From positions 327,968,300 through 328,032,299 of the forward strand of contig NC_133327.1 in assembly GCF_042186555.1 (NCBI RefSeq): a stretch of DNA of 64,000 nucleotides, read 5' to 3'. The notes beneath the pieces are model-generated. The model ran no database searches and was not told the origin of the DNA. It was given only the letters and a program-made list of their open reading frames with translations. The translations under genes and the position numbers were made by a program. The stretch comes from Aquarana catesbeiana (Eukaryota; Chordata; Amphibia; Anura; Ranidae). This document shows positions 44,434 to 54,774 of this stretch, piece after piece; position 1 is the first letter of the stretch; the number at the start of each line of letters is the position of its first letter.

Positions 44434-45319
44434 ATGGCAAGATTGAGCACAGCAACAAGACACAAGGTAGTTATACTATATCAGCAAGCTCTCTATCAGG
44501 AAAAGATTTGAAAGCAGACAGGAGTTTCAAAATGTGTCATTCAAGCTCTCTTGCTGAAGCACAAAAAGAAAGGAACATTGGGGACCGTAGACGCAATGGT
44601 AAGGGAAATTAATGCAGCAGATGAAAGACACATCATGCTTGCTTCCCTTTGACATAGGAAGTTGTCCAGCAGTGCCATCAGCATAGAACTGGCAGAAACC
44701 AGTGCGACCCAGGTACACCCATTTACTTTACGGGGAAGTCTGCCCAGAAGTGGTCTTCGTGGAAGAATTGCACCCAAAAAGCCATACCTCTGATGTGGAA
44801 AAAAGGCTAAGCAACTCCATTATGCATGAAAACATAGGAACTACTTTATTCACCAAAAGGCTGGAGAGCATAACAATAATGAGTGTCTGTAGACAACAGT
44901 GAAGCATGGTAGAGGTTCCTTGCAAGTCTGGAGCTGCATTTCTGCAATTGGAGTTTAAGATTTGGTCAGAGTCAATGGTGTCCTCAATACTGAGAAATAC
45001 AGGCATGTGATTGGCCCTAAATTGATTCTGCAGCAGGACAATGACACCAAACATACAGCTAATGTCATTAAGAACTATCTTCAGCGTAAAGAACAAGGAG
45101 TTCTGGAAGTGATGGTTTGGCCCTCACAGAGCCTTGATTTTAACATCATCGAGTCTGTCTGGGATTACATGAAGAGACAAAAGGATTTGCGGCAACCTAC
45201 ATCCATAAAAGACCTGTGGTTAGTTCTCCAACATGTTTGGAACAACTTACCTGCAGGGTTTATTTAAAAACTGTGTGAAAGTGTACCTAGAAGAATTGAT
45301 GCTGTTTTGAAAGCAAAAG
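44434..45319 (+). pseudogene. Tc1-like transposase (broken)
   Basis: It starts MARLSTATRHKVVILYQQAL (44434) and shows LLLKHKKKGTLGTVDAMVRE and SLPRSGLRGRIAPKKPYL, then, after stops, VKHGRGSLQVWSCISAIGV and the C-terminal catalytic part LILQQDNDTKHTANVIKNYL (second Asp) and SLDFNIIESVWDYMKRQKD (Glu). The region with the first Asp (DESKF-type block) is missing between about 44800 and 44890. Many stops; not functional. It differs from the Tc1 at 36778. Confidence 0.83.
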
Positions 45320-45701
45320 CAGTGTTGCCAACTTCATGAAGTGAAATTTATCGTCAGGACACCAAAAATTTACTGATAGAGCCAATATTTTACTGACAAA
45401 ACTCATGAAAATTACTGCCAGCCACATTTTTTTTACTGACACCTCTAAAAAGTACATGACATGAACATTTTCAGTGCAAAACAGTGCAAATATCAATATT
45501 TAAGCTACACGAATGCTGCAGACTCTGGTGTAAAAGGAAACTATGATGTAAGGGAGTCTCTGGTCACCAGAGCCCCCTATCTTACACAAGTATTCACAGA
45601 GCACTCCTTAACATCAGACTCCACAGAGTTCCCCTATACATTAGAGTCTACAGAGTTTCCCTTTACATCAGGGTCTGCAGAGTTCCCCTTGTGCACTGTA
45701 A

Positions 45702-46135
45702 TGCCCCGTACACGCGGTCGGATTTTCCGACGGAAAATGTGCGATCGGAGCGTGTTGTCGGAAATTCCGACCGTGTGTGGGCTCCATCGGACTTTTTCCA
45801 TCGGATTTTTCGACACACAAAGTTTGAGAGCAGGCTATAAAATTTTCCGACAACAAAATCCGTTGTCGGAATTTCCGATCGTGTGTACACAAATCCGACG
45901 CACAAAGTGCCACGCATGCTCAGAATAAATAAAGAGATGAAAGCTATTGGCTACTGCCCCATTTATAGTCCCGACGTACGTATTTTACGTCACCACGTTC
46001 AGAATGATCCGATTTTCCGACAACTTTGTGTGACCGTGTGTATGCAAGACAAGTTTGAGCCAACCTCCGTCTGAAAAAATCCTAGGATTTTGTTGTCGGA
46101 ATGTCCGATCAATGTCTGACCGTGTGTATGGGGCA
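45702..46135. mobile_element. Harbinger MITE nested in the hAT element
   Basis: It starts TGCCCCGTACACGCGGTCGG and ends CCGTGTGTATGGGGCA, flanked by TAA at 45699-45701 and 46136-46138. Its right 120 bp (AAGTTTGAGCCAACCTCCG, CCTAGGATTTTGTTGTCGGA) match the ends of the composite at 19004-35820, so the intact transposase there is a candidate to move it. Confidence 0.9.
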
Positions 46136-46324
46136 TAAGAGGGAATTGTGCAGACTCTGATGTAAGGGGAAATGCCAGGAACAGACCACTTAGTGAATAC
46201 ACTAAGGTAAGGGAGAGTTTTGGTCCTCCGGGTGGCTCCTCTCATCACCACCTCTGTCCTCTTCTCGAAGTTTTCCTCCAGAGTCCATGCCCAGTGCTCC
46301 AGTGAGTGACACAGTCACTGGGTG

Positions 46325-46530
46325 GTGGTCCTTACCCCCCATTCCATCACTCATCTCTGCACCCCCCCATTATATCACTCACCTCTGTACCCCCCATTCC
46401 ATCACTCATCTCTGCACCCCCCATCCCACCACTCATCTCTGTACTCCCCATTCTGCCACTCACCTCTGCACCCCTTCCCTGTTCCACCACTCATCTCTGT
46501 ACCTACCCCTCCCCTATTCCAACTCTCACC
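46325..46530 (+). repeat. About 27-bp minisatellite (CACTCATCTCTGCACCCCCCATT)
   Basis: Seven or so imperfect units inside the hAT element. Open frames in all three frames are repeat artefacts. Confidence 0.9.
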
Positions 46531-46714
46531 TCTGGAAGCATCTTCCTGTTAGTGGGGGGGGGTCTCTCGACCCTTCCTCCTCCATGGACTCGCTCTACCC
46601 TCCCTACTCTTTGTCTGCACCCCCATCTCACCACAACAAAGAGAACAGAAGGAGACAAAATTATTAAAAGAACCCAAAATACCTCCTAACATCCAACCAG
46701 TCCTCATACAGTAC

Positions 46715-47095
46715 AGCAGATATATTCCATCATCTCCAGCCTCTGTATTCTACCATCATCTCCATCCTCTGTATTTTACCTTAATCCTTATCCTCTATGT
46801 GTATTCTACCATCATCTCCAACCTCTGTATTTTACCTTCATCCTTATCCTCTCTGTGTATTCTACCATCATTTCCATCCTCTGCATGTAAACTACCATCA
46901 TCTCCATCTGCTATATTCTACCATCATATCCATCCTCTGTGTGTATTCTACCATCATCTCTAACCTCTGTATTCTACCATCACCTCCCTCCTCTGTACTC
47001 TACCATTATCTCCACCCTCTGTATTCTACCATCATCTCCATTCTCTGTGTGTATTCTGCCATCATCTCCATCTTCTGTGTGTATTCTACCATAAT
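46715..47095 (+). repeat. About 30-bp minisatellite (TCTACCATCATCTCCATCCTCTG)
   Basis: Twelve or so imperfect units inside the hAT element. Confidence 0.9.
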
Positions 47096-47269
47096 ATTTT
47101 TTAAACTGACCGTAAATTTATGGAAGGTTGGCAACCCTGAACAAAGGGTGATCACACCAAATATTGATTTGATTTTGATTTCTCTTCTGTTCATTTACTT
47201 TCCATTTTGTTAATTGATAAAAAAAATAAACTATTCTATTCTATTTCTGAAAGCATTAATAATGTACAG

Positions 47270-47413
47270 CAGTGATGTGCAATTAGCGGGCCTCCAGCTG
47301 TTGCAGAACTACAAGTCCCATGAGGCATAGCAAGACTCTGACAGCCACAAGCATGACACCCAGAGGCAGAGGCATGATAGGACAGCTGGAGGCCCGCTAA
47401 TTGCTTATCCCTG
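47270..47413. mobile_element. hAT MITE, 144 bp
   Basis: CAGTGATGTGCAATTAGCGGG on the left is mirrored by CCCGCTAATTGCTTATCCCTG on the right. The 8-bp flanks ATGTACAG (47262-47269) and CTGTACAG (47414-47421) match at 7 of 8. It sits in the 3' end of the Tc1. Confidence 0.88.
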
Positions 47414-47459
47414 CTGTACAGCATTTTTCCACAATTACCTAAAACATGTGCCTAGTAGA

Positions 47460-47490
47460 GTATATATATATATATATATATATATATACT
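47460..47490. repeat. (TA)n microsatellite at the Tc1 edge
   Basis: A TA run directly outside the Tc1 right end, consistent with insertion into TA-rich DNA. Confidence 0.9.
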
Positions 47491-48315
47491 GTATATGGAA
47501 ATTATCTCTTCCTTAATTCATTTATTGTTGAAAATGGTGGTATTCTGTCTTCTCATGTCCCTCAACTGGATGAGCTGAGCACGGTTCGTTTGGAAACAGG
47601 TTCGGTGAACATTACAGAAGTTCATGTGCCAAATCAGAACCTTATCGATGTTAAAGGGAGATGAATGTTGAAAACTAGTTCTGGCCATTTGCTAAGGTTA
47701 TAGGCAAGGGATTATGAAACAAATTACATGCAAAATACATTACAATTACAATAAAATGTTTTAAAAAATTTAGTTCGACAGGAAGTAGTGATTTTAATAA
47801 CACTTAAAGTGTAAAAAATCCATTGCATACCATGTCTGGAGGTGTCCTTAACCTGCCAGTGAAGTGGTGCATCTGTACAACCTACTGCAGCAAAAGTGAC
47901 ATTTCCACACAAAAAAAAAAATATGCATTTAAATTGCTGGCAAATGACAGCTTCAGCTGCTTTACTTCTATTTGTAAGCAAATTGGCCAGAGCGGGTTTG
48001 GTTCATTGTGATTGACATAGATCTGCATTTCTAGACAACCTGATTGATGGTAGCTTTACATCATTAGATTTTTTTTAATTGTTTTTTAATTATAGTACTT
48101 GTCAAAACTGTGTGTGTTTTAATATTCACTTTTTTGTGAATGGAAATTAATCAAATGAAAATAATACTAGAAAGATGGCAGATTCATAGTGTGCAGCTAG
48201 AGTAGGGACAGCTCAGATAGTTTCAGTGTAGCGTAGTAAGACTGTGTCAGTAATCTTGACATTAGTATATAGCTAGAGTAGGGACAGTTCAGATAGCTTC
48301 AGTTTAGTGATGGTT

Positions 48316-48812
48316 GAACACCATCTATTTGATTGCGTTACTGCCAGTTTAACACCATATCGTATTGCATGCGTTACTGCCAGTTTAACACCATATAGTT
48401 TTGCGTGCGTTACTGCCAGTTTAACGCCATATTGTATTGCGTGCATTACTGCCAGTTTAACTCCATATAGTTTTGCGTGCGTTACTGCCAGTTTAACTCC
48501 ATATAGTTTTGCATGCGTTACTGCCTGTTTAATGCCATATCGCTTTGCATGCGTTACTGCCAGTTTAACACCATATAGTTCTGTGTGTGTTTCTACAAGT
48601 TTAACGCCATATAGTTTTGCGTGCGTTACTGCCAGTTTAACGCCATATTGTATTGTGTGCATTACTGCCTGTTTAACGCCATATAGTTTTGCGCGCGTTA
48701 CTGCCAGTTTAACGCCATATAGTTCTGTGTGCGTTACTACAAGTTTAACGCCATATAGTTTTGTGTGTTACTGCCAGTTTAACGCCATATAGTTCTGTGC
48801 ATCACTGCACGT
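48316..48812 (+). repeat. 36-bp minisatellite
   Basis: About 13 units of GCGTTACTGCCAGTTTAAC plus CCATATAGTTTT; the GTTACTG anchor falls at 48337 and 48373, a period of 36. Being a multiple of three, it keeps frames open on both strands (48307-48792 plus, 48273-48662 minus), but neither is a credible gene. Confidence 0.95.
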
Positions 48813-48986
48813 TTGGCGAATTATATTGCAGTATATGATATTGTATCCGTGGAGAGTGTGTGTGTAGTGTGAGTACTCAAATTAAAGGGCACCAAACACC
48901 TCTTTACATTGATTAAAGTGCATTTACATACACATTTCAACTTCTCCTTTACATTTGCTTATAAGCACCGCCCCTCCCTCCCAATA

Positions 48987-50155
48987 ATGTCTGGGAGAAC
49001 AACAAGGAGAGGCAGGCGTTCCCTTGGCACTGTAAGGGGGCCAGCAACAAATGTGTCCACAGGCAAAGGTTGATGTGGTGGTCAGTCCTCAGGCAGGGCA
49101 TCATTTCCTCTGTTTAGTGAGTTTGCCCGTGCTATCCAGCCACAGCATGCAGAGGAGGTGGTGGACTGGCTTACTAAACCTTCCTCATCCTCCTCAGAGA
49201 CAAGTGTGCAGTCCCCTGCAGTTGCCAGAGTGGAAAACCTTACTCCTTGTCGACATCTATTCCTGCCATAGCCCTAACATCAGCCATTGAGGAGTCAGCT
49301 GAGTTATTTGACCACAGCGTCAGCCACTTGCTCCTTGATGATGCCCAGCCATTACTGGATTCAGATGCTGGTTCTGAGGTTGAGGGTGACAGGAACATGA
49401 GCCTAGAGAGGGAGGAACACTGGTAGACAAATTGTCATTCCTGTTCCCCAAGCCGCAGTGTATTGCCAAGTTGTCTCCAGTGGTAATGATGAAGATGGAG
49501 GAGATGGAGATGATGATGATGAGGTCACTGATGCGACTTGGGTGCCAGATAGAGCAGAGGAGGAAACTGAAGGCGGCACAACCCCAAGGAGGTCGGCATC
49601 AAGAAAGAATAGATAGCAGCCACCCTATTCCATTACATTCTGCATTATCTCCCGGCCCACTCACCACAGCTCAGCTGTCTGGGCCTTTTTCAGCACATCT
49701 GTAGCACATCGCACTGTTGCTATCTGCAAACTGTGTCACACGCACATCAAACGTGGCAAAACACCAACCATTTTGGTACCACATGCCTAACAAGGCATTT
49801 AACTTCCAACCACTCAGCCCGTTGGCAAGAGCACTTAAAAGCCACACAAAAGGGGCACAAATCTGTCCCTCCTCCTCCTTACCTACTTCAGTCTGCCCCT
49901 GTGATACAGAGTCATTACCTTTCAGCAGCCTCCACTGACAGGGATGATGTTATAGCACAGGGTTTCCAAGGTCCTAGCAGCTCATCTACCAGCAGCACAC
50001 CACCAGCTGTAGACTGTAGACCAATTTTTCTGCACTTGTTTGACAGGTGCATATCATTGCAATTTTTTACAGCAAGGCAAATTCTTGCTTACATCAAGAG
50101 TACCTCTATAGGGTCACTGTGGGAAGGGCCACCGACACCCAAAGACCAATTTTAA
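48987..50155 (+). pseudogene. hAT transposase N-terminal remnant with BED zinc finger
   Basis: Readable pieces in changing frames: MSGRTTRRGRRSLGTVRGPA (48987), FARAIQPQHAEEVVDWLTKP, LLLDDAQPLLDSDAGSEVEG, DEVTDATWVPDRAEEE (acidic linker), then the BED finger SAVWAFFSTSVAHRT, AICKLCHTHIKRG (C-x2-C) and, after a frameshift, HLTSNHSARWQEHLKATQKG (H-x4-H). BED fingers of this kind bind transposon ends in hAT transposases. The catalytic RNase-H-like core and dimerisation domain are absent. Several stops. Confidence 0.72.
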
Positions 50156-50703
50156 CACACCCGTTACTTCTTTCCAAAGTCAAAGTGACACCAGAATGTA
50201 TCCAAAAAATCTCTAATCTTGTTCCCAGTGCACGACATTCTGGCCTCATCATGCACACTGGCTCCCCAGCTGTTGCTGAGCAAAATAAAGGCAGCTTGCA
50301 TTTTTTTTGGCTTTATAAATTCAATTATTGCTGCAGCAGATTCTAGATATGGTACAGATCTGCCACTTTATAGTTAGACTAAGGGGACCCCCTGACACTA
50401 TATTGGAATTAATTTTTCATTTTTAGGATTTCACTTTAAAAATCAAAAAAACACTGCTCATTTAAAAATTACATTTTTCACAAACTTTTTTTTTTATTGA
50501 TCCATGTCCCCCAGGCTAGGACCCGTACCCCTATAACCATTGTATGCCTAATTACTTGCATTTAAGCCTTCAAAATGGGCACTTTTGATATTTGACGTTC
50601 GGGTCCCATTGACTTTAATGGGGTTAGTTGTCCGGGTCTGAACGTTTGCGGTGTTCCGAAGTTCTGGTCCGAACCGAACAGGGGTCCATTTGGCCCATCG
50701 CTA

Positions 50704-51533
50704 GTCACGGCCTCATCTTTTATATTTTACAAAAAGGCTGGGTAATATATTGTGTTTTTGTACACTAAAACCATTTTTTTTCATTTTATGGTCTCTTCAT
50801 TTAGAAAATATATATCGTTTGGGGGTTTTAGCTAACTTTCTTGTCTAAAATGTGCATTTTAACATGTGTACAAACCCTAAATAAAATGGCTCTGGTAGAA
50901 AAGTGTTTAACAAATAACTGCATTATCTCTAGCTGAGCAGTTGTCCTCTGCATTCTGAACACAGTAGGTCAGCTGCTTGGCATAGGTGCCATTCAGAGAT
51001 GACTTTTACTCAATAAATGTTTCTCTGATTGGAAAAAGCGGAACGCATGACATCACCATCCTGCCTGTCCAACTTCATTCAGAAAATGCAGTGATCTCTG
51101 AATGCTTGCCCAATGTAACTCTGAAAAAAAATACCATACCTGGAATTCTTTAAGCGCTTACAGCGACAGATTATTTTTCTCTTTCTTTTTTTAATAATGA
51201 CATCATAATAATATTTTTTTTTAATAATAATGACATAATAATAATTACATAAATGAATAAATGCTGACCATTGTAAGCTCCCCTGCCCGTATGAAATGGT
51301 TTGCTTCAACCCTATAACTGCCATTTTTGCTGTACAGTTGGATCTGTTAAAGGAGGTTGGAAAATAATAGACTTACTGGCCAGAGTACTGGGTGAAAACA
51401 AAGGAATAAAAGCCTAAAAAATAACATTAATGCAGCCACCACATTAAAGAACTGGTAGGCTGCAATATACTAAATTTTTTGTTTTTGAGTTTAAAAACAC
51501 TTTAACTAAAACTTAAACATTTACTTCATGAGT
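50704..51533. other. Unassigned sequence
   Basis: AT-rich, with an AATAATAATGACAT simple tract at 51180-51260. No genes recognised. Confidence 0.4.
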
Positions 51534-51687
51534 CTCTGAATTAGGGGTGCAGAATTTAATCGATGCATCGTAATTCGGGTGTCCCGATGCGTCATCGATG
51601 CATGCGACCTGAAAAATCGGTGTCAGGTGATGTCATCCTGATTTACCCCGCCCCTCCCGGGAGAGCGTTCCGAGCGTGTCTGTTTTG

Positions 51688-52139
51688 TAATAAATGCAGT
51701 TATAATCCATTAAGTGGCCACCACTGTATGTGCTTTTTAAAATATTTGCAGCTTCATACCTCATTTCTTAGTCTGTGTATAACTGTATATGCCGCTCATG
51801 TGACTGCCCGGTCTGACCCACCTCTCTCCTCTCTCGTCTCCTCTCACGTCTCTCCTGACATCAGCCCCCCCGCCTCTCTCCTCTCACGTCTCTCCTGACG
51901 TCAGCTCCGCCCACCTCTCTTCTGATCTAATAGCTACAGTCGGCGGGCGGGGCTGAGAACTCCCACTGACGTCAGGAGAGATGAGAGACGTGACAGGAGA
52001 GAGACGGACCGGACCAGGCAGTCACATGAGCAGCATATAACGTTTTATACACACTAAGAAATGAGGTATGAAGCTGCATATATTTTAAAAAGCACATACA
52101 GCTTGGCACATAATGAATATAACTCTGCATTTATTACCA
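51688..52139. repeat. Palindromic core of the hAT element
   Basis: AATAAATGCAG, CTTCATACCTCATTTCTTAG, GCTCATGTGACTGCC and ACGTCTCTCCTGACGTCAG on the left arm reappear inverted on the right arm (51957-52139). Confidence 0.8.
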
Positions 52140-52442
52140 CACAGGTATTTTAACAGCAGTATCTAGAGTACAAATGTGTTTGTACTCTACTTACACTGGC
52201 TCCTACACGTGCTCTGTGCTGATATTTACCCAGCTCCCCCCCCCCCCCTGTTTGCACATTCTACTGTGTTAACTCCTGGTGTGCTAGAAGGTGCAAACGG
52301 GGGAGCCCAGAGAAATGTCAGCACAGAGACAGTAGTACAGGGAACTTCACAGGGTTGTTTGTCAGTTGTGGATACTAATCCCTCCTGACCTCCCAGCAGC
52401 CGTGTGTGTGAATTCCTGTACCCTGTAGTGCACTATTTAAAG

Positions 52443-52866
52443 CAGAGTTCCACCCGTTTTTTAGTTTATTAAAAGTCAGCAGTTTATCAAATGGACACTC
52501 ACCTGTCCCACGCTCCATCGATGTGGCCGCATGGAGCACCGCTCCTCTTCCCCTCCTCTGCTCAGCGCCGACATATCTACTGTGGGCAGTGGCACCCGGC
52601 CATAATAGCTTATGGCTTCACAGCCGGGCGCGCTCTGCCATTGGCCAGCCAATCTTCTGGTACTTGTATTGTGTCCCAGAAGATCGCTGGCAGGGAGGGG
52701 CCGCCTAGGGCGAGAGGAGGAGTCACCTAGGCGGCCGGGACAGGAAGTCCCACTAAAAAGAGGACACACCCCACCCCCCAAAAAAATGACATGCCAAATG
52801 TGGCATGTCAGGGGGCGAGGAGTGCTTAAAGCGGAAGTTCCACTTTTGGGTGGAACTCCACTTTAA
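52443..52866. repeat. GTGGAACTCCACTT repeat, copy in hAT
   Basis: From AAAGCAGAGTTCCACCCG to GGTGGAACTCCACTTTAA, with AAGATCGCTGGCAGGGAGGG in the middle, as at 2735-2972. Confidence 0.75.
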
Positions 52867-52888
52867 GGGAGTGAGGTTATTTTTAATT

Positions 52889-53215
52889 CAAAGCAGAGTT
52901 CCAGCAAATTTTTTGTTTATTAATAGTCAGCAGCTACAAAAAAAGCATATATTCTGATTTTTAATTAAAAGACACTCACTTGTCCCACAATCCAGCGACG
53001 TGGCCACCCGAACTCTCCATTCTCTCCCCTGCTTGTCCACGGTGCCGGCAATACTACTGTGGGCATCTGCCTGTGACAGCTTGCAGCTTCACAGCCGGGT
53101 CCGCATGTCTCACTGCACTGTCCTGCATAGCCGGGCAATCTTCTGGGATTTGTGATGTGTCCCAGAAGACTTCAGGGAGGAAGGGCCGCCTAGGCAACCC
53201 AAGTGGAAGTGGGAG
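52889..53215. repeat. GTGGAACTCCACTT repeat, second copy in hAT
   Basis: AAAGCAGAGTTCCAGC, AGTCAGCAGCTAC, CACTTGTCCCAC and AGGGAGGAAGGGCCGCCTAGG follow the order of the copy just upstream; the end is cut. Confidence 0.7.
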
Positions 53216-53377
53216 CGTGTCAGAAATCGTGATGCATTGTGAAATCGAATCATTGACCAGATAATCGAATCAAATCGTGAGACCAGGGAAGATGCGCACC
53301 CCTACTCTGAATAGCATTACTAAAAGGCCATCACCCCTTCGTGAGTAATGAGGATGCTAGAAGACATCTCTCCTAAA

Positions 53378-53814
53378 GTGGTTTTAAACCTAGTTACACC
53401 ACTTGTACCTAGAGGTAAGTCTATAATAAGGTTTACCTCTAGGTACTGTAAATATCTCCTAATCTTGCACGGTTTAGGAGATATTTACCATATACAATTG
53501 CGCCGACGTCATCGGCGCATGCGCACTGAAGAAACGGCTCGCTTGTGCCATTTCTTCAGCAGCCGTGCTCCCACACGCATGTGCGAGAGTGATGTCATCA
53601 CGGCTCTGGCTAATGACAACGCCGGAGCCCACGAACCCGGAAATAACTCCGGGAGACGTGTCGCCGGTCACAGCGGTGTGTGGGGTTGCTGCAAGAAGCT
53701 TCGATCTAAGGTAAGTATTTCATAATGAGCTAGTATGCAATGCATACTAGCTTATTACACCTTTATCTTACAGGGTTTGTTTTTGTTTTTTTGGGTTTTC
53801 AACCATTTTAAAAC
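53378..53814. mobile_element. Palindrome-ended repeat (AAAGTGGTTTTAAACC)
   Basis: The left end AAAGTGGTTTTAAACC is mirrored by GGTTTTCAACCATTTTAA at 53797-53814. The interior holds TATCTCCTAA...TTAGGAGATATTTACC and a CpG-rich block GCCGACGTCATCGGCGC. Related to 39578-39993. Non-coding. Confidence 0.65.
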
Positions 53815-53918
53815 ATTCCTTCAATGTAGAAGTGCATGTTGGTATTACCATGCCAGGCCCTCAAACCACACTATTACTTTCCCATTTGCCAAAAAGAAGC
53901 TTTGCAGTACAGATATTA

Positions 53919-54240
53919 CATAGTTATATAGTCAGGTTGAAAAAAAGACAAAAGTCCATCTAGTTCAACCAACAGAAATAAAAAATACATAAAAAAAATA
54001 AATGAACAGAATACACAACCCTTTACCCACAGTTTATCTAGAGGAAGGCAAAAAAACTAACATCTAATCTAAATCATGGTCCAATTTTCTCCAGCAGGAG
54101 AAAAAAAAAAATTCCATCCTGATCCACAAGACTGCAAATACTCCCTGGATCAACAATCCCCAAGGTTCTTTTCACAGATGTGTCTACAGATGTGTCAATC
54201 AAACAAGCTTTCAGGTCCTGGAGGCTGGAAAATGGAACGT
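53919..54240 (-). mobile_element. CR1 LINE 3' end fragment
   Basis: ACATAGTTATATAGTCAGGTTG followed by AAAAAAAGAC and AAGTCCATCTAGTTCAACC match the 3' end of the CR1 at 61363-63510 (TACATAGTAGGTGAAGTTG, AAGTCCATCAAGTCCAACC). Minus orientation, truncated. Confidence 0.75.
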
Positions 54241-54244
54241 TAAA

Positions 54245-54665
54245 GAGCAGTCTGAAAAACAAAAGAATTAAAAGTCAGCAGCTACGAATACTGAAGCTGC
54301 TGACTTAATATAAGGAGATTTACCTGTCCAGGGATCCCGCAATGTTGGCACCCAGCCAATTCATCAATCATCTTCGGGTGCAGGAGCCGGTATTGTAAGC
54401 AAGGGAAACCGGCTGTGAAGCCTTCACAGCCGGTTTCCTACTGCGCATGTGCGAGTCAGGCTGCACTTTCTGAATGTTCCTGCTGTCCTCTGGGACACAC
54501 ACAGGTCCCAAAAGGCAGCAGGGGGAAGGAGGAGGGGCCGCAAAAATGTCATAGATCGCCGATCGGTGATCTTACACGGAAGTGGGAGCGGGTACCTGTT
54601 AAAAGTGGGAGCGGGTACCTGTGCAAACAAGTGGATTTCCCCTTTTGGGTGGAGCTCTGCTTTAA
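54245..54665. repeat. GTGGAACTCCACTT-type repeat
   Basis: AAAAGTCAGCAGCTAC, a hairpin GAAACCGGCTGTGAAG...CTTCACAGCCGGTTTC (about 54405-54437), AAGTGGGAGCGGG, and TTTTGGGTGGAGCTCTGCTTTAA. Non-coding. Confidence 0.7.
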
Positions 54666-54693
54666 GACAACAACAGAGTGTAGTAATACTCTT

Positions 54694-54774
<81 letters not shown>
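54694..54774 (+). repeat. (TAGA)n microsatellite
   Basis: About 20 perfect tetranucleotide units. Confidence 0.98.

Larger units (their letters stand above)
45320..47139. mobile_element. Non-autonomous hAT element inside the Tc1
   Basis: Ends CAGTGTTGCCAACTT (45320) and AAGGTTGGCAACCCTG (ending 47139) are hAT-type inverted repeats. AGCAAAAG before and AACAAAGG after match at 6 of 8 positions, a worn 8-bp duplication. It contains two minisatellites and a Harbinger MITE but no transposase. Confidence 0.8.
44042..47455 (+). mobile_element. Second Tc1-like element, with two nested hAT insertions
   Basis: The left end ACTGTGCAAGGTGTGAAG... continues to GTAAAGTAAGAATACTTTC. The right end, read backward from about 47455, gives AGGCACATGTTTTAGGTAATTG and GGAAAAATGCTGTA, its inverted match. 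The Tc1 body is split by hAT elements at 45320-47139 and 47270-47413. Subtracting these leaves about 1.4 kb, the usual size. The 3' part resumes as ACACCAAATATTGATTTG at about 47155. Confidence 0.8.
47565..50703 (+). mobile_element. Degraded hAT element of BED type
   Basis: The left end ACTGGATGAGCTGAGCACGGTTCG resembles TAGGGATGAGC of the fold-backs; the right end GGCCCATCGCTA (50703) resembles GCTCATCCCTA. The left arm (AGTGATTTTAATAACACTTAAAGTG, GGAGGTGTCC) and right arm (GATCCATGTCCCCCAGG, AAGCCTTCAAAATGGGC) are diverged fold-back arms. Between them lie a 36-bp minisatellite and a transposase remnant. This ties the fold-back family to hAT. No exact 8-bp duplication was found. Confidence 0.75.
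51542..53304. mobile_element. Non-autonomous hAT element with perfect 8-bp duplication
   Basis: It begins TAGGGGTGCAGAATTTAATCG and ends GATGCGCACCCCTA, with the direct repeat CTCTGAAT at 51534-51541 and 53305-53312. Near the termini, ATCGATGCATCG-type and GATTCGATTATC-type blocks are related. The interior has a large palindrome (51688-51900 against 51957-52139) and two copies of the GTGGAACTCCACTT repeat. No transposase. Confidence 0.9.

Noticed and set aside
46287..47213. Serine/histidine/proline-rich frames
   Set aside because: Translations of two minisatellites inside a hAT element.
48307..48792. A CRISPR-like array or repeat protein
   Set aside because: Head-to-tail 36-bp minisatellite without unique spacers, in a vertebrate genome; both strands are open only because the period is a multiple of three.
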